Shown: positions 1 through 6,092 of the stretch, one piece after another | Layout: each line of letters begins with the position of its first letter | Position numbering within the stretch: position 1 is the first letter of the stretch | Origin: an uncultured Eubacterium sp. | Lineage (GTDB): Bacteria > Bacillota > Clostridia > Peptostreptococcales > Anaerovoracaceae | Assembly (NCBI GenBank): GCA_937966095.1 | Contig: CALCKF010000075.1 | Coordinates: 1-6,136 of the forward strand | Direction of reading: 5' to 3' | Length of the DNA: 6,136 nucleotides | Made by a program: the position numbers and the translations under genes | The notes under the pieces: model-generated | Told to the model about the DNA's origin: nothing | Seen by the model: the letters and a program-made list of their open reading frames with translations, nothing else | The model's database searches: none

Positions 1-1170
1 CTGGAGATGTTCGGCTATACCAAGGATACTGTTACGAAGGAACAGGAGATCTATGTAAAGAAGGATGAAAACGGTGAACTTACGGGGATGCTGTATCATA
101 TGGGTGCAGATCCTGTATTCTTTATGCTCCTGAATATAGAAGAGTCGCTTGCTAAGAAGATGCTCAAGCATTCTCTTGGGATATACAGCAGCTTTGGACT
201 GACATCAGCCGGAGACGTTTCAAACGAACTTGAGATAGAAAAAGAACCTAAGGGTTTCAGGCTGTACAGAGAAATGGAGAGGTCGGGCGATCTTGATGTC
301 AGGATGTTCGTGTATCCGGCTATCGGGAAGACAGGAGATTTTACCAGAGCAAAAGAGCTGATGAAGGAATACGGCGACGGATATGTGGTTATGCCGGGGC
401 TAAAAGCTTATGGTGACGGAGTCATAGATGCTTACACAGGAGTGCTGAATCAGCCATATATGGATGATCCTGAAAACCCTGAGAAGAATGCTACACCTAT
501 TTTTACTCAGGATGCTCTCAGTGAGATAATCACGAAAGCCAACGGAGAAGGATTCCCTGTCAGGATACACTGTACAGGCGACGGCGGTACACGTATGGCG
601 CTCAACGCCTTCGAGGCATCGATAAAGGCTAATGGAAGGCATGGGCTGCGAAACGGGATCGAACATATAGAGCTGGTGGAAGACGACGATTATCAGAGAT
701 TTGCGGAGCTTGACGTCATGGCTAACAAGCAGCCGGCTCACTATTACCTGTGTACTGAGAAATTCATGGTGGAGGCTCTCGGAGAAAGAAGATGGTTCAG
801 GAGCCACCCGCTGAAGTCTCTTTACGATGCCGGTGCAAAAGTATCTCTGAGCACCGATTTTCCTATAGTTGAGATCGATCCTTTCCACAACATGTATGTG
901 GCCGTTACCAGACTGGATCTTGAGGGCAATGAAATCGGAGCGGATATAAATGAGAAGATAGATATTTTCCAGGCTCTGGAAGGGTATACGTACATGGGCG
1001 CTTATGCCATGGGCGTCGAAGACAGGATCGGAAGTCTTGAAGCAGGGAAGCTGGCGGATATCGCAGTGATAAACGGCAGGGTCTTTGATGAAGAACCTGA
1101 AAAGCTGCTGGAGCGCAAAGCTCTTCTGACGATCATGGATGGCCGTATTGTATACAGGGACGAGCAGTAA
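1..1170 (+). CDS. Amidohydrolase, YtcJ/NfdA-like (amidohydrolase family 3), 5' partial
   Basis: This is the C-terminal 389 residues of a cytoplasmic metal-dependent amidohydrolase. The reading frame is open at base 1, so the start lies upstream; family members are about 530-550 residues, which implies roughly 150 missing residues including the N-terminal HxH metal motif. Visible family motifs are GLKAYGDG (bases 397-420, with a lysine that may bridge the metals), HCTGDGG (568-588, the HxxGD metal-ligand region), GIEHIE (655-672, the EH motif), STDFP (850-864, the active-site Asp in the SDxP position) and the C-terminal block GSLEAGKLADIAVI, which closes the small beta-sandwich domain. Relatives hydrolyse N-substituted formamides and other amides, but the family is broad and the substrate cannot be read from sequence. 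The NhaC-type transporter gene follows after 78 bases on the same strand, which suggests coupled uptake and hydrolysis. Family assignment is secure; substrate and operon are inference. Confidence 0.9.
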   Translation: MEMFGYTKDTVTKEQEIYVKKDENGELTGMLYHMGADPVFFMLLNIEESLAKKMLKHSLGIYSSFGLTSAGDVSNELEIEKEPKGFRLYREMERSGDLDVRMFVYPAIGKTGDFTRAKELMKEYGDGYVVMPGLKAYGDGVIDAYTGVLNQPYMDDPENPEKNATPIFTQDALSEIITKANGEGFPVRIHCTGDGGTRMALNAFEASIKANGRHGLRNGIEHIELVEDDDYQRFAELDVMANKQPAHYYLCTEKFMVEALGERRWFRSHPLKSLYDAGAKVSLSTDFPIVEIDPFHNMYVAVTRLDLEGNEIGADINEKIDIFQALEGYTYMGAYAMGVEDRIGSLEAGKLADIAVINGRVFDEEPEKLLERKALLTIMDGRIVYRDEQ

Positions 1171-1248
1171 GCGGCACTTTATGATATATGGATATGACGG
1201 CCTGAGATTTTCGCCGGGCTGTTAAATTTAATAAGAGGAGATGTTTTT

Positions 1249-2616
1249 ATGGATTATGGAATTTTATGCGTGCTGCCGGTTTTGACGATTCTCGTCATAG
1301 CCGTCACAACTAAACGCACACTTTTCGCCATGGTCTGCGGACTTGCCATGGCGTCATTGGTATTGGGAGGAATAAAGGGATTTGCGAACTCATTTTTTGA
1401 GAATATCTATGCTTCCTTCAACAATGAGTCTCTCCAGTGGCTCCTTATAGTCATCGCTTTGTTTGGCGTTTTGATCATGCTTTATGAGAAGACAGGGGCA
1501 GTTACTGATTTCGGATACTGGGCCAGCCGGTTCATCAAGACGAGGAAAAGTTCGCTGTTTGGTACTTTCTTCCTTGGTGTAGTGATATTTATCGATGACT
1601 ACCTCAATAATCTTGCAGTAGGAACGACTATGAAAGGCATTACAGATAAGCTGGGGATCCCGAGACAGCAGCTGGCTTATGTAGTAAATACGGTAGCCGC
1701 TCCTGTCTGTATCCTGATACCGCTTTCGTCATGGGCCGTATATTTTGCGACGCTGATGGGAGATCAGGGAGTGGAGATAAACGGGTCATCCATGACAGCA
1801 TACATACATGGTCTTCCGTTTGCTTTTTATGCGTGGTTTGCTGTCATTGTCTGCATACTTCAGATCATAGGTATAATCCCGAAAATCGGACCTATGAAAA
1901 AAGCATATGAACGGTACGAGACGCTGGGTGATGTTTTCCCTGAAGGCACGGATCCTGAACTGGTGGAAAGTGCGAAAATCGGCAGTGACTCTGACGAAAA
2001 TATAAAGGCGCATCCGTGGAATTTTCTGCTTCCGCTGATTGCCATGATAATAGTTGCTCTTCTGTCAGATGTTCTGATGGGTTCAGCCACAGGGGTGATA
2101 GTGGCTTTCATACTGTATCTGGTACAGAAGAAACTCACATTCAAGGATATGCTTACTACGTGCTTTGACGGTGTGATGTCTATGGGATTCGTATTTATTC
2201 TTTCAGTACTGGCCTTTGCGGTGCAGAATGCCAATATCGAGCTGGGACTGGCAGAGTACGTGATATCGATAACCGAACCTATAATGAAGGGCGGATTCCT
2301 TCCGGCAGTGGTATTCATAGTATGCGGTATCTATGCGTATGCTACAGGCTGTTTCTGGGATCTTGCCGCTATCATCATACCTATCGTTATCCCGCTTTCA
2401 AATGCTATGGGCGTGGATCCGATACTGACATCAGCAGCAGTATTTTCAGGAGCGGCGCTCGGAAGCAATACGTGTCTGTATGGAGATGGAGTCATCATGT
2501 GTGCTCAGGGCTGCCAGATCAAGCCTCTCGATCTTATGACGACAACTCTTCCGTATGCTGCTATTGCAGGAGGAGGTTCAGTGATAGCATATCTGATAGC
2601 CGGATTCGTTCTTTAA
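1249..2616 (+). CDS. NhaC-family Na+/H+ antiporter or sodium-coupled solute transporter
   Basis: A complete 455-residue polytopic inner-membrane protein with about 11-13 hydrophobic segments, for example near residues 3-22, 25-42, 62-80, 103-115, 145-168, 188-212, 258-278, 280-293, 308-326, 350-366, 369-384 and 433-454. Family landmarks are FIDDYLNNLAVG (114-125), AAPVCILIPLSSW (150-162), CFWDLAAIIIP (368-378) and the late loop GSNTCLYGDG (405-414). Conserved acidic and Asn residues in the FIDDYLNN helix fit ion coupling. Length matches the family. The hydrophilic loop at about 213-256 is probably cytoplasmic. The ATG at 1249 is preceded by AGAGGAG at 1234-1240, a strong ribosome binding site; an ATG at 1241 is out of frame. 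The NhaC family includes true Na+/H+ antiporters and also malate/lactate and amino-acid exchangers, so a role in importing the substrate of the upstream amidohydrolase is as likely as pH or sodium homeostasis. The gene ends in TAA with no obvious terminator behind it. Confidence 0.92.
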   Translation: MDYGILCVLPVLTILVIAVTTKRTLFAMVCGLAMASLVLGGIKGFANSFFENIYASFNNESLQWLLIVIALFGVLIMLYEKTGAVTDFGYWASRFIKTRKSSLFGTFFLGVVIFIDDYLNNLAVGTTMKGITDKLGIPRQQLAYVVNTVAAPVCILIPLSSWAVYFATLMGDQGVEINGSSMTAYIHGLPFAFYAWFAVIVCILQIIGIIPKIGPMKKAYERYETLGDVFPEGTDPELVESAKIGSDSDENIKAHPWNFLLPLIAMIIVALLSDVLMGSATGVIVAFILYLVQKKLTFKDMLTTCFDGVMSMGFVFILSVLAFAVQNANIELGLAEYVISITEPIMKGGFLPAVVFIVCGIYAYATGCFWDLAAIIIPIVIPLSNAMGVDPILTSAAVFSGAALGSNTCLYGDGVIMCAQGCQIKPLDLMTTTLPYAAIAGGGSVIAYLIAGFVL

Positions 2617-2684
2617 GAACGGGAACTGACCATAAACAGAGATGCCGGGCTGTCATACATTTATAATAAAAATCATCAAAACAC

Positions 2685-2713
2685 TTGTACTCGGCTTCCG
2701 GATATGATATAGT
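2685..2713 (+). promoter_or_regulatory. Probable rpmE promoter
   Basis: TTGTAC (2685-2690) lies 17 bases before TATAGT (2708-2713), the correct spacing for a housekeeping sigma factor. The -10 matches consensus at five of six positions, the -35 at three of six. Transcription would begin near 2720, leaving a leader of about 62 bases before the rpmE ATG. The placement in the gap after the transporter gene supports an independent ribosomal-protein unit. Confidence 0.55.
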
Positions 2714-2719
2714 TAATAA

Positions 2720-2782
2720 GCTGCGATATCTGGCAGTAATTATGCAAAGGTGGTAAACCTGAGCAGGAAAGAGGTGATTAGC
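2720..2782 (+). promoter_or_regulatory. rpmE 5' leader with alternative hairpins (candidate L31 leader)
   Basis: The leader can form a small hairpin CTGC (2721-2724) with GCAG (2733-2736), and a second hairpin in which TGC (2743-2745) and AGGT (2748-2751) pair with ACCT (2757-2760) and GCA (2763-2765) around an AA/GA internal loop. The same ACCT can instead pair with the AGGT at 2772-2775, which is the ribosome binding site of rpmE. Folding one way would free the site and folding the other would mask it. L31 genes in several bacterial groups are known to carry structured autoregulatory leaders; whether this is one is inference, and the helices are short. Confidence 0.3.
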
Positions 2783-2983
2783 ATGAAAAAAGGAATCCAT
2801 CCTGAGTATAAGGAATGTAAAGTAACTTGCGCATGCGGTAACACATTTATGACAAGGTCCACACAGGAAGAAATCAAGACGGACATTTGCTCAGCGTGCC
2901 ATCCATTCTTTACAGGACAGCAGAAATTCGCTCACAGAGGCGGACGAGTTGAAAAGTTCAAGAACAAGTACAACTTGGATTAA
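2783..2983 (+). CDS. rpmE: 50S ribosomal protein L31, zinc-binding type
   Basis: A 66-residue protein of the large ribosomal subunit, where L31 bridges to the 30S head. It opens MKKGIHPEY, typical of L31, and carries the four zinc-ligand cysteines at C16, C18, C36 and C39 (TCACG and ICSACHPF), followed by the conserved FTGQQK block and a basic C-terminus. It is therefore the C+ (zinc) form and not the zinc-independent paralogue made under Zur control. The ATG at 2783 is chosen because AGGTGA at 2772-2777 is correctly spaced before it and the protein then matches family length; an in-frame GTG at 2750 would add 11 residues that do not resemble L31. Flanked by its own promoter and a strong terminator, it looks monocistronic. 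In many clostridia rpmE sits near prfA, as here. Confidence 0.96.
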   Translation: MKKGIHPEYKECKVTCACGNTFMTRSTQEEIKTDICSACHPFFTGQQKFAHRGGRVEKFKNKYNLD

Positions 2984-2997
2984 TCAGGAGAAACGAG

Positions 2998-3038
2998 ATG
3001 ACTACCTTACAGATATCTGCAGGGTGGTCATTTTTTTT
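2998..3038 (+). terminator. Strong intrinsic terminator after rpmE
   Basis: Bases 2998-3008 pair with 3021-3031 (eleven pairs, two of them G-U), then after an A/C mismatch CAG (3010-3012) pairs with CTG (3017-3019) around the loop ATAT. The stem is followed at once by a run of eight T (3031-3038). It starts 14 bases after the rpmE stop codon. On the opposite strand the G-U pairs become mismatches and there is no T run, so it acts on + strand transcription only. Confidence 0.93.
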
Positions 3039-3079
3039 GAGTGGATAATGGACAAATTTAATCTGATTTTAATATTGCA

Positions 3080-3109
3080 TTCATATTTATTTCATGTATA
3101 TGGTATAAT
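3080..3109 (+). promoter_or_regulatory. Extended -10 promoter of the PepSY gene
   Basis: A perfect TATAAT (3104-3109) is preceded by TGG (3101-3103), giving the extended -10 form TGnTATAAT. A partial -35, TTCATA (3080-3085), lies 18 bases upstream. Transcription would begin near 3116, about 43 bases before the ATG at 3159. Together with the terminator at 2998-3038 this makes the PepSY gene a separate transcription unit from rpmE. Confidence 0.7.
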
Positions 3110-3158
3110 ATGCAGGAAAAGAAAAGAAAATAGATAATATGGAAAAGAGGGAATACAA

Positions 3159-3749
3159 ATGGAAAATACTAAGGAAAAACAGGAAAACATCAAAAAAAGC
3201 AAAAAAGGAAAGATAATAGCAGTGATAATTGCCGCAGTTGTTGTTATAGCGGCGTTCCTTCTTTGGTTCACAGGGACCGTGGGAGGTATAAGCGAAGCAG
3301 AAGCCAAAAGCATAGCCTTCCAGCAGGTGCCTGATGCAGACCAGTCGGAACCGGTGGTAGTGATAAGCGAATTTGATGATATGCAGAAGGTATATGAAGT
3401 ACAGCTTTCCCATGGCAATGTATGGCATGAATTCACTATACTTGCACGAAACGGCAAGATCGTAAATCAGGATATGGAGCAGATAGCAGCGGAAACCCAG
3501 CCTCAGAGCCAGGCATCACAGAGCACCCAGAGCTCATCTGACATAGGAATGGAAAAAGCCATGGAAATCGCGCTGGGCAATGTATCCGGAGCAACAGAAG
3601 CGGATATAACAAAAGCTAAAATGGATAATGAAAACGGTAAGATGATCTACGAGATCGAAATAAGATATGACAGCATGGAATATGATTTTGAAATCGATGC
3701 AGCCACTGGCGATATAATCGGGCACAGCTCCGAATCTGTATATAACTGA
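3159..3749 (+). CDS. Membrane-anchored protein with two PepSY-like domains
   Basis: A 196-residue protein of unknown specific role. Residues 1-18 are short, hydrophilic and Lys-rich, residues 18-37 form one strongly hydrophobic helix (AVIIAAVVVIAAFLLWF), and the remainder is predicted outside the membrane, consistent with the positive-inside rule. No signal peptidase or lipobox site is evident, so it is probably anchored. Residues 44-107 (SEAEAKSIAFQQV ... YEVQLSHG ... NGKIVNQD) and 128-192 (GMEKAMEIAL ... MIYEIEIRYD ... DAATGDIIGH) each show the PepSY pattern: a helix with Ala, a strand with YEV or YEI, then a strand ending in a G-[KD]-I-[IV] turn. A Gln/Ser-rich linker (113-127) joins them. 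PepSY domains occur in extracytoplasmic proteins, some of which inhibit or chaperone peptidases or cell-wall lytic enzymes; no peptidase is encoded nearby. GAGGG at 3147-3151 sets the ATG at 3159. Domain assignment is firm, function open. Confidence 0.88.
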   Translation: MENTKEKQENIKKSKKGKIIAVIIAAVVVIAAFLLWFTGTVGGISEAEAKSIAFQQVPDADQSEPVVVISEFDDMQKVYEVQLSHGNVWHEFTILARNGKIVNQDMEQIAAETQPQSQASQSTQSSSDIGMEKAMEIALGNVSGATEADITKAKMDNENGKMIYEIEIRYDSMEYDFEIDAATGDIIGHSSESVYN

Positions 3750-3764
3750 TAGAAGATATAAAGA

Positions 3765-3864
3765 CCTGCGTTTTATGACATATCCCGTCAGTATAATGAC
3801 GGGGTATGTTTTTGTGTGCTGTCGGCAAAGGTCCTGCGGATGCCTCGACCGCCGAAAATGCAGG
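3765..3864 (+). other. Possible three-way-junction RNA fold in the PepSY-prfA gap
   Basis: CCTGCGTTTT (3765-3774) can pair with AAAATGCAGG (3855-3864), ten pairs with one G-U. Enclosed are the terminator hairpin (3778-3809) and a second hairpin: TCGGC (3822-3826) with GCCGA (3851-3855), an AAA bulge, then GGTC (3830-3833) with GACC (3847-3850) and a 13-base loop. The second hairpin would stack directly on the closing stem. A rival pairing exists: TCCTGC (3832-3837) also matches GCAGGA (3860-3865). The pairings are read directly; existence of a stable RNA is unproven, and termination at 3813 would stop most transcripts before the fold is complete. Confidence 0.3.
3778..3813 (+). terminator. 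Intrinsic terminator after the PepSY gene
   Basis: Bases 3778-3790 (ACATATCCCGTCA) pair with 3797-3809 (TGACGGGGTATGT) through 13 continuous pairs with one G-U, around the loop GTATAA, followed by TTTTT at 3809-3813. It lies 28 bases beyond the TGA stop. The T run is on the + side only. Confidence 0.88.
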
Positions 3865-3927
3865 ATATAAAAGAAAAACAAAAAGATATATATGGCGTAA
3901 AACAAGGTTTTTTTTATTATAGACTTC

Positions 3928-3936
3928 TGATATAAT
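3928..3936 (+). promoter_or_regulatory. Extended -10 promoter of the prfA operon
   Basis: TGA (3928-3930) followed by TATAAT (3931-3936) forms an extended -10. No good -35 is present; the region at -35 is a T run (3908-3915) that could act like an A/T-rich UP-type element. Transcription would begin near 3943, leaving a leader of about 28 bases that ends with GGGAG (3960-3964) before the prfA ATG. Confidence 0.65.
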
Positions 3937-3970
3937 ATAAAGTTAGTAAAAGTATAAACGGGAGAAAAAA

Positions 3971-5032
3971 ATGTTTGATAAATTGGATTTTATAACGGAA
4001 AAATATGATGAACTGGCACGTAAGGTATCAGACCCGGAAATAATCAACAATCAGCCGGTATGGCAGAAATATGTCAAGGAGATGGGCGAGATGGAGCCCA
4101 TAGTGAAACAATATAAGGAATATAAAAAGACAAAGGAAGATCTGGCCGGTGCCAAGGAAATGCTGGAAGACGGCGATGAGGAAATGCGCGAGCTTGCCAA
4201 GCTGGAAATATCCGAGCTGGAAGACAGGATAGAAGAGCAGGAGGCTCAGCTTAAAGTGCTACTTCTTCCTAAAGATCCAAACGATGAAAAGAATGTTATC
4301 CTTGAGATAAGAGCCGGAACGGGAGGCGAAGAGGCAGCTCTGTTCGGAGCTGATCTTCTCAGGATGTACAGCAGATATGCAGAGAGAAAAAACTGGAAAA
4401 CAGAGATAATAGAGCTGAATGATACCGGCCTTGGCGGTATCAAGGAAGCTGTAATGATGATAAAAGGCAAGGGAGCATATTCAAGACTCAAATACGAGAG
4501 CGGTGCTCACAGAGTACAGAGAGTTCCGGAGACAGAATCGAGCGGCAGGATCCATACGTCGGCAGCAACTGTTGCAGTGCTTCCGGAAGTGGATGACGTG
4601 GAAGTGGATCTCAATCCAAATGATGTCAGAGTAGATGTCTACAGGGCGTCGGGAAATGGCGGACAGTGTGTAAACACCACAGACTCCGCTGTGAGACTTA
4701 CCCATGAGCCTACAGGTCTCGTAGTGACATGTCAGGATGAGAAATCACAGATAAAGAATAAGGAAAAGGCTTTCAAAGTTCTCAAGTCAAGACTTTACGA
4801 TCTTAAGATGCAGGAACAGAATAAAGAGATAGCGGATCAGAGAAAGAGCATGGTGGGCTCCGGAGACAGAAGCGAGAGGATAAGGACGTACAATTTCCCG
4901 CAGGGAAGGGTTTCGGACCACAGGATAAACATGACCATTTATAAGCTGGACAGCTTTCTTGATGGCGATCTCGACGAAATAATAGACGGTCTGATAACAA
5001 GTGATCAGGCTGAGAAGATGAAAAATTTCTGA
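3971..5032 (+). CDS. prfA: Peptide chain release factor 1
   Basis: A cytoplasmic translation termination factor that reads UAA and UAG in the ribosomal A site and triggers peptide release. The 353 residues are close to family length (about 355-360). An N-terminal helical domain (about 1-100) is followed by EIRAGTGGEEA (112-122), the stop-codon recognition segment HRVQRVPETES (180-190) whose PET at 186-188 is the PxT tripeptide that marks RF1 and not RF2 (SPF), and the catalytic GGQ at 230-232 inside RASGNGGQCVNTTDSAVR. The C-terminus SDHRINMTIYKLD is typical. The start at 3971 is fixed by GGGAG at 3960-3964 and by the conserved MFDKL opening. It heads an operon with ywlC 26 bases downstream. 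The Gln of GGQ is normally methylated by PrmC, whose gene is not next door. The stop is TGA, a codon read by RF2. Confidence 0.98.
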   Translation: MFDKLDFITEKYDELARKVSDPEIINNQPVWQKYVKEMGEMEPIVKQYKEYKKTKEDLAGAKEMLEDGDEEMRELAKLEISELEDRIEEQEAQLKVLLLPKDPNDEKNVILEIRAGTGGEEAALFGADLLRMYSRYAERKNWKTEIIELNDTGLGGIKEAVMMIKGKGAYSRLKYESGAHRVQRVPETESSGRIHTSAATVAVLPEVDDVEVDLNPNDVRVDVYRASGNGGQCVNTTDSAVRLTHEPTGLVVTCQDEKSQIKNKEKAFKVLKSRLYDLKMQEQNKEIADQRKSMVGSGDRSERIRTYNFPQGRVSDHRINMTIYKLDSFLDGDLDEIIDGLITSDQAEKMKNF

Positions 5033-5058
5033 TGGATTACTGATTGCAGAGGCGTAAA

Positions 5059-6060
5059 ATGCATACTGAAATACTGACAACCGAAAAAAATGATATAAAA
5101 AAAGCAGCCGGTATAATAAAAAGAGGAGGGCTTGTGGCCTTTCCAACAGAAACGGTATATGGCCTTGGGGCAAATGCTATGGATCCTGAGGCTGTAGGCA
5201 GGATATATGAAGCCAAGGGAAGACCAAGCGACAATCCGATGATAGTTCATATAGCCAGGGCGAGCGACATAGGCCAGCTGACTCCGATGCTGAGTGAAGA
5301 TATCGTTAAGCTGATAGATAATTTCTGGCCGGGTCCTCTTACTATGGTGCTCAAAAAGAAAGAGGGCGTCCCGGACAGGACTACGGGAGGTCTTGATACC
5401 GTTGCAGTAAGGATGCCGGATAATGAAGCGGCGCTTGAGCTTATAAGAGCCGCCGACTGTCCTATAGCGGCGCCCAGTGCGAATCTTTCGGGCAGTCCAA
5501 GTCCTACAAGGGCGAAGGATGTCATTGCCGATATGGATGGGAGGATAGACGCGGTGATTGCAGGAGAGGACTGCCGTGTCGGTATAGAATCCACGGTTCT
5601 CGATATGACGGGAAAGATTCCCACGATACTCAGACCCGGGATAATAACTGCTGAAAATATAGAAGCGGCTATAGAGCGTAAAGTTGTGTATGATGATGCT
5701 CTGCTCCAAAAGGATATGCCGGGAGATGATTTCCGGCCGAAGGCACCTGGTATGAAATATAAGCATTATGCTCCGAAAGCGCAGATGACAGTCATAGAAG
5801 GCAGGCGTGAAAGAGTACAGAGTGAGATAGAAAGACTCAGGGTACTGAACGAGAGGCTGGGGCTTAAAGTAGGCGTCATACTTTTTGAAGAAAAAGCTTT
5901 TATAGAAGCTGCCCATGATTTCTTTTCAAGACTTAGAGATCTTGATGAAGAAGGTGTCGATCTTATATTGGCAGGTGCCATGAGCGACAGGGACGGCGTG
6001 GGGTTTGCAGTAATGAACAGGATGCTCAAATCTGCGGGATACAATATAGCCAGAGTATAG
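5059..6060 (+). CDS. ywlC: L-threonylcarbamoyladenylate synthase, Sua5/YwlC type
   Basis: Makes threonylcarbamoyl-AMP from threonine, bicarbonate and ATP, the first step of the t6A37 modification of tRNAs that read ANN codons; the product is used by the TsaBDE complex. The 333 residues have both Sua5 domains. The N-terminal YrdC-like domain (about 1-205) shows PTETVYGLG (29-37), YEAKGRPSDNP (50-60, with the catalytic-site KGRP), APSANLSG (138-145), GIESTVLD (175-182) and RPG (192-194). The linker KAPGMKYKHYAPK (228-240) marks the Sua5 type, absent from short TsaC/YrdC, and the C-terminal domain ends with the conserved DGVGFAVMNRMLKSA. The ATG at 5059 is preferred because GAGG (5049-5052) lies six bases before it; a TTG at 5044 in frame would add five residues without a binding site. 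Cotranscribed with prfA and, after 32 bases, rpiB. The stop is TAG. Confidence 0.96.
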   Translation: MHTEILTTEKNDIKKAAGIIKRGGLVAFPTETVYGLGANAMDPEAVGRIYEAKGRPSDNPMIVHIARASDIGQLTPMLSEDIVKLIDNFWPGPLTMVLKKKEGVPDRTTGGLDTVAVRMPDNEAALELIRAADCPIAAPSANLSGSPSPTRAKDVIADMDGRIDAVIAGEDCRVGIESTVLDMTGKIPTILRPGIITAENIEAAIERKVVYDDALLQKDMPGDDFRPKAPGMKYKHYAPKAQMTVIEGRRERVQSEIERLRVLNERLGLKVGVILFEEKAFIEAAHDFFSRLRDLDEEGVDLILAGAMSDRDGVGFAVMNRMLKSAGYNIARV

Positions 6061-6092
6061 AAGCCGTATTTTGTCAAGGAAAGGAAAATGAT

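Noticed and set aside
400..888. 162-codon open frame on the - strand inside the amidohydrolase gene
   Set aside because: It is opposite a gene with clear family motifs, has no domain pattern and no ribosome binding site that I can see.
1198..1216. CGGC/GCCG hairpin between the amidohydrolase and the transporter gene
   Set aside because: Only four pairs around an 11-base loop, with no T run after it, so it does not support a terminator or riboswitch.
2608..2620. Perfect 13-base palindrome GTTCTTTAAGAAC over the transporter stop codon
   Set aside because: It is A/T-rich, short, without a loop or following T run, so it is not a terminator; as an operator it is unsupported.
3075..3109. TTGCAT as the -35 for the PepSY promoter
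   Set aside because: It is 23 bases from the TATAAT, too far for normal spacing; TTCATA at 18 bases plus the extended -10 fits better.
2949..3137. 62-codon open frame on the + strand overlapping the end of rpmE
   Set aside because: It runs through the rpmE terminator and the PepSY promoter, and its sequence has no protein-like pattern.
3899..3915. AAAAC-AAG-GTTTT mini-hairpin followed by a T run just before the prfA promoter
   Set aside because: Five mostly A-T pairs are too weak for a terminator, and the T run more likely lies in the upstream part of the prfA promoter.
5005..5916. 303-codon open frame on the - strand opposite ywlC and the end of prfA
   Set aside because: The translation is rich in Tyr, Phe, His and Arg with no recognisable domain, and it lies entirely opposite two well-conserved genes. 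It is the expected shadow of their codon usage.
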